From: Bacteroidales bacterium
Lineage (GTDB): Bacteria > Bacteroidota > Bacteroidia > Bacteroidales > UBA932
Direction of reading: 5' to 3'
DNA length: 16,958 nt
NCBI GenBank assembly: GCA_017527625.1
Contig: JAFXPV010000088.1
Span: 1 to 16,958, forward strand
Part shown: positions 13,107 to 16,958 of the stretch, piece by piece
How the letters are laid out: every line of letters begins with the position of its first letter
Numbering within the stretch: the first letter of the stretch is position 1
Translations under genes and position numbers: made by a program
The notes under the pieces: model-generated
Told to the model about the DNA's origin: nothing
The model's input: the letters and a program-made list of their open reading frames with translations, nothing else
Databases searched by the model: none

Positions 13107-14072
13107 TTACATTCTTCCAATCATCACGATGTAGGCCGCATAGAGCACGATGAGGATGGCTCCGTCGACCCTGTCGAGAGTCTTCCTGCGGAACATAAAG
13201 GAAGTCATCCAGAGCACGATGACGCTGACGGGCAGCAGCATCAGGCTGATGAAGCTCTGCGGATTGATGTTCAGGGGCACTACGGTGCCGCTGAGGCCGA
13301 TGATCAGCAGTATGTTGGAGATGTCCGAGCCGAGGATGTTGCCGAGCGCCAGCTGGTTGTTCTTCTTCGCTGCCGCGACGATGCAGGTGGCGAGCTCGGG
13401 CAGGGATGTGCCCACAGCCATCATCGAGATGGCAATCAGCGAATCGGAAACGCCAAGGGACTTGGCAATGTTGGTCCCGGAATCAACGAACAGATTGCCT
13501 CCGAGCACGAGCATACCCAGCCCGAGGACTATGAAGGCCAGGGACTTGAACAGGCTCATCGGCTTTTCCTGAGACTCCTCCGGAACCTCGCACGAAGGGC
13601 CGGAAGCAGCCTTGTCCTGCTTGAAGTTGAGCCACATATAGCCGATGAAAAGCAGCAGGAGGGCTATCGCCTCGGGCCTGACTATCCGGTTGGTGTCGCT
13701 TTTCCAGATGAAGGTGTCGAGTGCGAACAGGGCGAGCAGCACGGAAACCCCCAGAGTGATGGGGATGTCCCTGCGCAGGTTCTGTTTTGTGAAGGCAATG
13801 GGGGAGATGAGAGCAGTCACGCCCAGGATAAGAAGCGTATTGACCATATTCGAGCCCGCCACGTTGCCGATGGCTATGTCTGCGTTGCCTTTCAGGGCGG
13901 CGAAGAAACTGACGGCAAGCTCCGGCATTGAAGTCCCGATGCCGACGATGGTAGCGCCGATGACGTATTCAGAAATGCCGCTTCGTTTGGCAATGGACAC
14001 AGAACCGTCTACGAGCCAGTCGGCTCCCAGGACAACCAGGGCGATGCCTGCTATGAAGAGAACTATGTCCAT
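13107..14072 (-). CDS. CaCA-family sodium/calcium (K+-dependent type) antiporter
   Basis: A 321-residue inner-membrane protein made of two inverted hydrophobic halves joined by a hydrophilic loop (about 150-172). Each half holds the diagnostic alpha repeat: G46-T-S-M-P-E51 with GNVAGSNMVN in the first, and G221-T-S-L-P-E226 with GNILGSDISN in the second. The two glutamates form the cation site of Na+/Ca2+ exchangers. Length and pattern match bacterial YrbG-type members. The presumed role is Ca2+ or Na+ homeostasis by ion exchange; the actual ions cannot be told from sequence. The start codon is 12 bases after the carB stop, so the two are probably co-transcribed although no functional link is obvious. 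Confidence 0.93.
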   Translation of the reverse strand: MDIVLFIAGIALVVLGADWLVDGSVSIAKRSGISEYVIGATIVGIGTSMPELAVSFFAALKGNADIAIGNVAGSNMVNTLLILGVTALISPIAFTKQNLRRDIPITLGVSVLLALFALDTFIWKSDTNRIVRPEAIALLLLFIGYMWLNFKQDKAASGPSCEVPEESQEKPMSLFKSLAFIVLGLGMLVLGGNLFVDSGTNIAKSLGVSDSLIAISMMAVGTSLPELATCIVAAAKKNNQLALGNILGSDISNILLIIGLSGTVVPLNINPQSFISLMLLPVSVIVLWMTSFMFRRKTLDRVDGAILIVLYAAYIVMIGRM

Positions 14073-14084
14073 CTGCCCGACGTC

Positions 14085-16958
14085 CTATTTGTACTCGTCC
14101 CAGGATTTGATCTGGATGTCGTCGATCGTCATATTGCAGAACGCGGTGATGAAGGCAGATGCAAGCCTGGAGTTGGTGATCAGAGGAATGTTGAAGTCGA
14201 TGGCTGCACGGCGGATCTTGTAGCCGTTGCTCAGCTCGTGCTGCGAGAGGTTCTTCGGAATGTTGATGACAAGGTCGATCTGCTTGTCGTGGATCATCTG
14301 CAGAGCCTCGGGGCAGTCGCCGGTCTCGCTGGGCCAAAGAACCCTGTGGGCCGGAATGCCGTTCTCGATGCAGTATTTGTATGTACCGCCTGTAGCGTAG
14401 ATCTCGTAGCCGTGGACGATGAGGTCGCGGGATGCCTTCAGCAGCTGGGCTTTCTGCTCGCCTGTACCGCTGGAGATGAGGATACGCTTCTTGGGAATGG
14501 TGTAGCCTACGGCCAGCATTGACTTGAGGATGGCCTCGTCAGTGTTGTCGCCGATGCAGCCGACTTCACCGGTAGAAGACATATCGACTCCGAGGACGGG
14601 GTCGGCCTTCTGAAGACGGTTGAATGAGAACTGCGAAGCCTTGATGCCGACATAGTCGAGGTCGAAGGCGCTCTTGAGCGGAGCCTCGACTTTCTCGCCG
14701 ATCATAACCTTGGTGGCCAGCTCGATGAGGTTGATCTTGAGGACCTTGGAAGCGAACGGGAAGCTGCGTGACGCACGCAGGTTGCACTCGATGACCTTGA
14801 TCTCGTTGTCGCGGGCGAGGAACTGGATGTTGAACGGGCCGCTGATGCAGAGAGCCTCCGCGATCTTGCGGGCGATCTTCTTGATGCGGCGGGCAGTCTC
14901 GACGTAAAGCTTCTGAGGCGGGAACTGGATCGTAGCGTCACCTGAGTGAACGCCGGCGTATTCGATATGTTCTGAGATGGCGTATGCAAGCACTTCGCCC
15001 TTTGATGCCACCGCGTCGAACTCGATCTCCTTTGCGTGCTGGATGAACGAACTTACGACTACGGGGTGTTTCTTGGACACTTCGCTGGCCAGCTTGAGGA
15101 ACTCTATCAGCTCGCCGTCGTTCGAACAAACGTTCATTGCGGCGCCGGAGAGCACGTATGAAGGACGCACGAGGACAGGGTAGCCGACTGACTTGACAAA
15201 CTGGTGGAGTTCGTCCATTGACGACAGTTCTTTCCAGGCGGGCTGGTCGACGCCGATGCGGTCAAGCATAGCAGAGAACTTGTGACGGTCCTCGGCGTTG
15301 TCAATCATTTCGGCCGAAGTGCCGAGAATCTTGACGTGACCTTCGTTCTTCATCCTGAGAGCCAGGTTGTTGGGAATCTGTCCGCCCACTGACACGATGA
15401 CACCGTGCGGATTCTCGAGCTCGTATATGTCGAGCACCCTCTCGAACGTGAGTTCGTCGAAGTAGAGGCGGTCGCACATATCATAGTCGGTAGAGACGGT
15501 CTCGGGGTTGTAGTTGATCATTATACCCGTGTAGCCGGCCTTGCGGATGGTGTTCAGGGCGTTCACGCTGCACCAGTCGAACTCTACGGACGAACCGATG
15601 CGGTAAGCGCCGGAACCGAGTACGATGATGGAGTTGCTGCCGTTGTCGAAGGGGATGTCACTGTGGTCGGAACCGTATGTAACATAGAGGTAATTGGCCT
15701 TGTCAGGGTCGTCGGAGGCGAAAGTGGTGATTCTCTTGACGAAAGGCAGCAGACCGCGGGCCTTGCGGTTAGCACGGACCTTGTCAGAAGCCTCGTCCAT
15801 ATCGATTTTGTCCTTGAAGACGAGCCTTCCGATCTGGAAGTCTGAGAAGCCGTCGAGCTTTGCCTTGCGCATCAGCTCGTCGGGAATGTCCTCGGGACGG
15901 TCGTATTTCTCAATCTCACGGGAAGTCTCGACGATGCCGTAGAGCTTGTTCAGGAACCATTTGTCAATCTTGGTGAGGTCGTATATCTGGTCGATGGTGT
16001 AGCCTTTCTGGAAGGCCTTGGAGATGACGAAGATACGGTTGTCGGTAGGGTTCTTGAGGGCCTCGTCGATGTCCGGCACGGTGATTTCCTTGTTGGCTAC
16101 GAAGCCGTGGGCGCCCTGGCCGATCATTCGCAGACCTTTCTGTATGGTCTCTTCGAAGTTCTTGCCGATGGACATCACTTCGCCGACGGACTTCATACTG
16201 CTGCCGATTTCGCGGCTGACACCGTGGAACTTGCTGAGGTCCCAGCGGGGAATCTTGCAGACTATGTAGTCGATGAACGGCTGATATATCTTGTCAGATG
16301 CGGGATTGTTCAGGTCGGTGAGGGAGTAGCCGAGGGCGATCTTTGCGGCAACGAAGGCCAGCGGATAACCGGTGGCTTTCGAAGCGAGGGCAGAAGAACG
16401 GCTCAGGCGGGCGTTGATTTCGATGACACGGTAGTCTTCGCCGCCCGGCTCGTATGCGAACTGGATGTTGCACTCTCCGACGATGCCGATATGTTCGACG
16501 ATCTTGAGGGCGAGGCCGGTAAGCAGCTCGCGGTCGTGGTCGTTGAGGCTCTGGCAGGGACTAACTACGATGCTTTCGCCGGTATGGATACCCAGCGGGT
16601 CGAAGTTCTCCATCTCGCAGATGGTCGTGGCGTTGCCGTAGGAGTCGCGGACCACTTCGAATTCAATTTCTTTCCATCCCTTGAGAGATTTTTCGACAAG
16701 CACCTGGGGAGAATAGGAGAAAGACTTCTCGGCCAGCGCGTTGAGTTCATCCTCGTTGTCGCAGAAACCGCTGCCCAGACCACCGAGAGCATACGCTGCA
16801 CGCAGGATGACGGGGTAACCGACTTCAGCGGCTGCGCGGCGGGCGTCTTCGATGCTTTCGACTGCTTCACTGCGGATGATCTTGATGTCGATCTCTTCCA
16901 TCCTCTTGTTGAAAAGTTCGCGGTCTTCGGTGTCGATGATCGACTGGACCGGAGTGCC
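14085..16958 (-). CDS. carB: Carbamoyl-phosphate synthase large chain (5' truncated by window edge)
   Basis: Partial gene: 957 residues are present and the frame stays open to base 16958, reading GTPVQSIIDTEDRELFNKRM before the Met at 16901, so that Met is internal. By comparison with the roughly 1,070-residue family, about the first 110 residues are missing. Layout of the visible part: first ATP-grasp half (about 1-290, with ALGGLGSG and NARLSRSSALASKATGYP), oligomerisation domain (about 290-410), second ATP-grasp half (about 420-815, with NLRASRSFPFASKV), and a C-terminal MGS-like regulatory domain (about 823-957, ATGGTYKYC). The enzyme makes carbamoyl phosphate from bicarbonate, ammonia delivered by the glutaminase subunit, and two ATP, for pyrimidines and arginine. 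Many motifs look closer to eukaryotic CPS than to E. coli CarB. carA is not in the window and may lie beyond the right edge. Confidence 0.95.
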   Translation of the reverse strand, partial: GTPVQSIIDTEDRELFNKRMEEIDIKIIRSEAVESIEDARRAAAEVGYPVILRAAYALGGLGSGFCDNEDELNALAEKSFSYSPQVLVEKSLKGWKEIEFEVVRDSYGNATTICEMENFDPLGIHTGESIVVSPCQSLNDHDRELLTGLALKIVEHIGIVGECNIQFAYEPGGEDYRVIEINARLSRSSALASKATGYPLAFVAAKIALGYSLTDLNNPASDKIYQPFIDYIVCKIPRWDLSKFHGVSREIGSSMKSVGEVMSIGKNFEETIQKGLRMIGQGAHGFVANKEITVPDIDEALKNPTDNRIFVISKAFQKGYTIDQIYDLTKIDKWFLNKLYGIVETSREIEKYDRPEDIPDELMRKAKLDGFSDFQIGRLVFKDKIDMDEASDKVRANRKARGLLPFVKRITTFASDDPDKANYLYVTYGSDHSDIPFDNGSNSIIVLGSGAYRIGSSVEFDWCSVNALNTIRKAGYTGIMINYNPETVSTDYDMCDRLYFDELTFERVLDIYELENPHGVIVSVGGQIPNNLALRMKNEGHVKILGTSAEMIDNAEDRHKFSAMLDRIGVDQPAWKELSSMDELHQFVKSVGYPVLVRPSYVLSGAAMNVCSNDGELIEFLKLASEVSKKHPVVVSSFIQHAKEIEFDAVASKGEVLAYAISEHIEYAGVHSGDATIQFPPQKLYVETARRIKKIARKIAEALCISGPFNIQFLARDNEIKVIECNLRASRSFPFASKVLKINLIELATKVMIGEKVEAPLKSAFDLDYVGIKASQFSFNRLQKADPVLGVDMSSTGEVGCIGDNTDEAILKSMLAVGYTIPKKRILISSGTGEQKAQLLKASRDLIVHGYEIYATGGTYKYCIENGIPAHRVLWPSETGDCPEALQMIHDKQIDLVINIPKNLSQHELSNGYKIRRAAIDFNIPLITNSRLASAFITAFCNMTIDDIQIKSWDEYK

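Noticed and set aside
13080..13931. Long + strand open frame of 283 codons opposite the antiporter gene
   Set aside because: It is antisense to a well-supported CaCA antiporter. Its translation is rich in His, Gln, Asp and Gly with no recognisable domain, as expected of a shadow frame in GC-rich DNA.

Overview
The window is ordinary chromosomal DNA of a bacterium of the Bacteroidota, most likely order Bacteroidales. The evidence is the gene content: a complete Bacteroides aerotolerance (bat) operon in the arrangement typical of that phylum, several Bacteroidota-style lipoproteins, general absence of strong Shine-Dalgarno sequences, and a perfect TAnnTTTG promoter box. The sequence is moderately GC-rich in coding regions and AT-rich between genes. 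I cannot name a genus. No mobile element, CRISPR array, tRNA or rRNA was seen. The window is almost entirely coding and has no gene-free stretch over 300 bases.

Region 1 (1-8891, + strand) is a tightly packed bat operon: a moxR-type AAA+ ATPase (5' end outside the window), a DUF58/VWA protein, a membrane-anchored protein with a signal peptide, BatA and BatB (paired VWA membrane proteins), BatC (periplasmic TPR protein with a long Q/N/D-rich segment), and a single long ORF that joins BatD to BatE. Each gene starts within 2 bases of the previous stop. Twenty bases later comes an M48-family zinc-metalloprotease lipoprotein, and the unit ends at a strong bidirectional terminator (8917-8950). Known MoxR-VWA biology suggests the products form an envelope-associated chaperone or stress complex: a cytoplasmic ATPase and DUF58 protein, membrane VWA proteins with intact MIDAS motifs, and periplasmic TPR/SH3 scaffolds.

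Region 2 (8971-12219) has a glycoside hydrolase family 2 lipoprotein on the - strand. It is divergent, across a 75-bp AT-rich promoter region, from an rmuC-family gene on the + strand.

Region 3 (12222-16958, - strand) reads, in transcription order, carB (carbamoyl-phosphate synthase large chain, 5' end outside the window), a K+-dependent Na+/Ca2+-exchanger-type antiporter starting 12 bp after it, and a lipoprotein TIM-barrel sugar isomerase/epimerase-like protein. The last gene ends 2 bp from the end of rmuC.

The most notable points are the BatD-BatE fusion, which keeps an internal signal-peptide-like segment with an apparent signal-peptidase site; the prion-like Q/N tract of BatC, built from tandem repeats; and a CarB that resembles eukaryotic carbamoyl-phosphate synthases more than the E. 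coli enzyme. I found no convincing wholly new system. The bat locus is known in outline, but its biochemical function is still unresolved.
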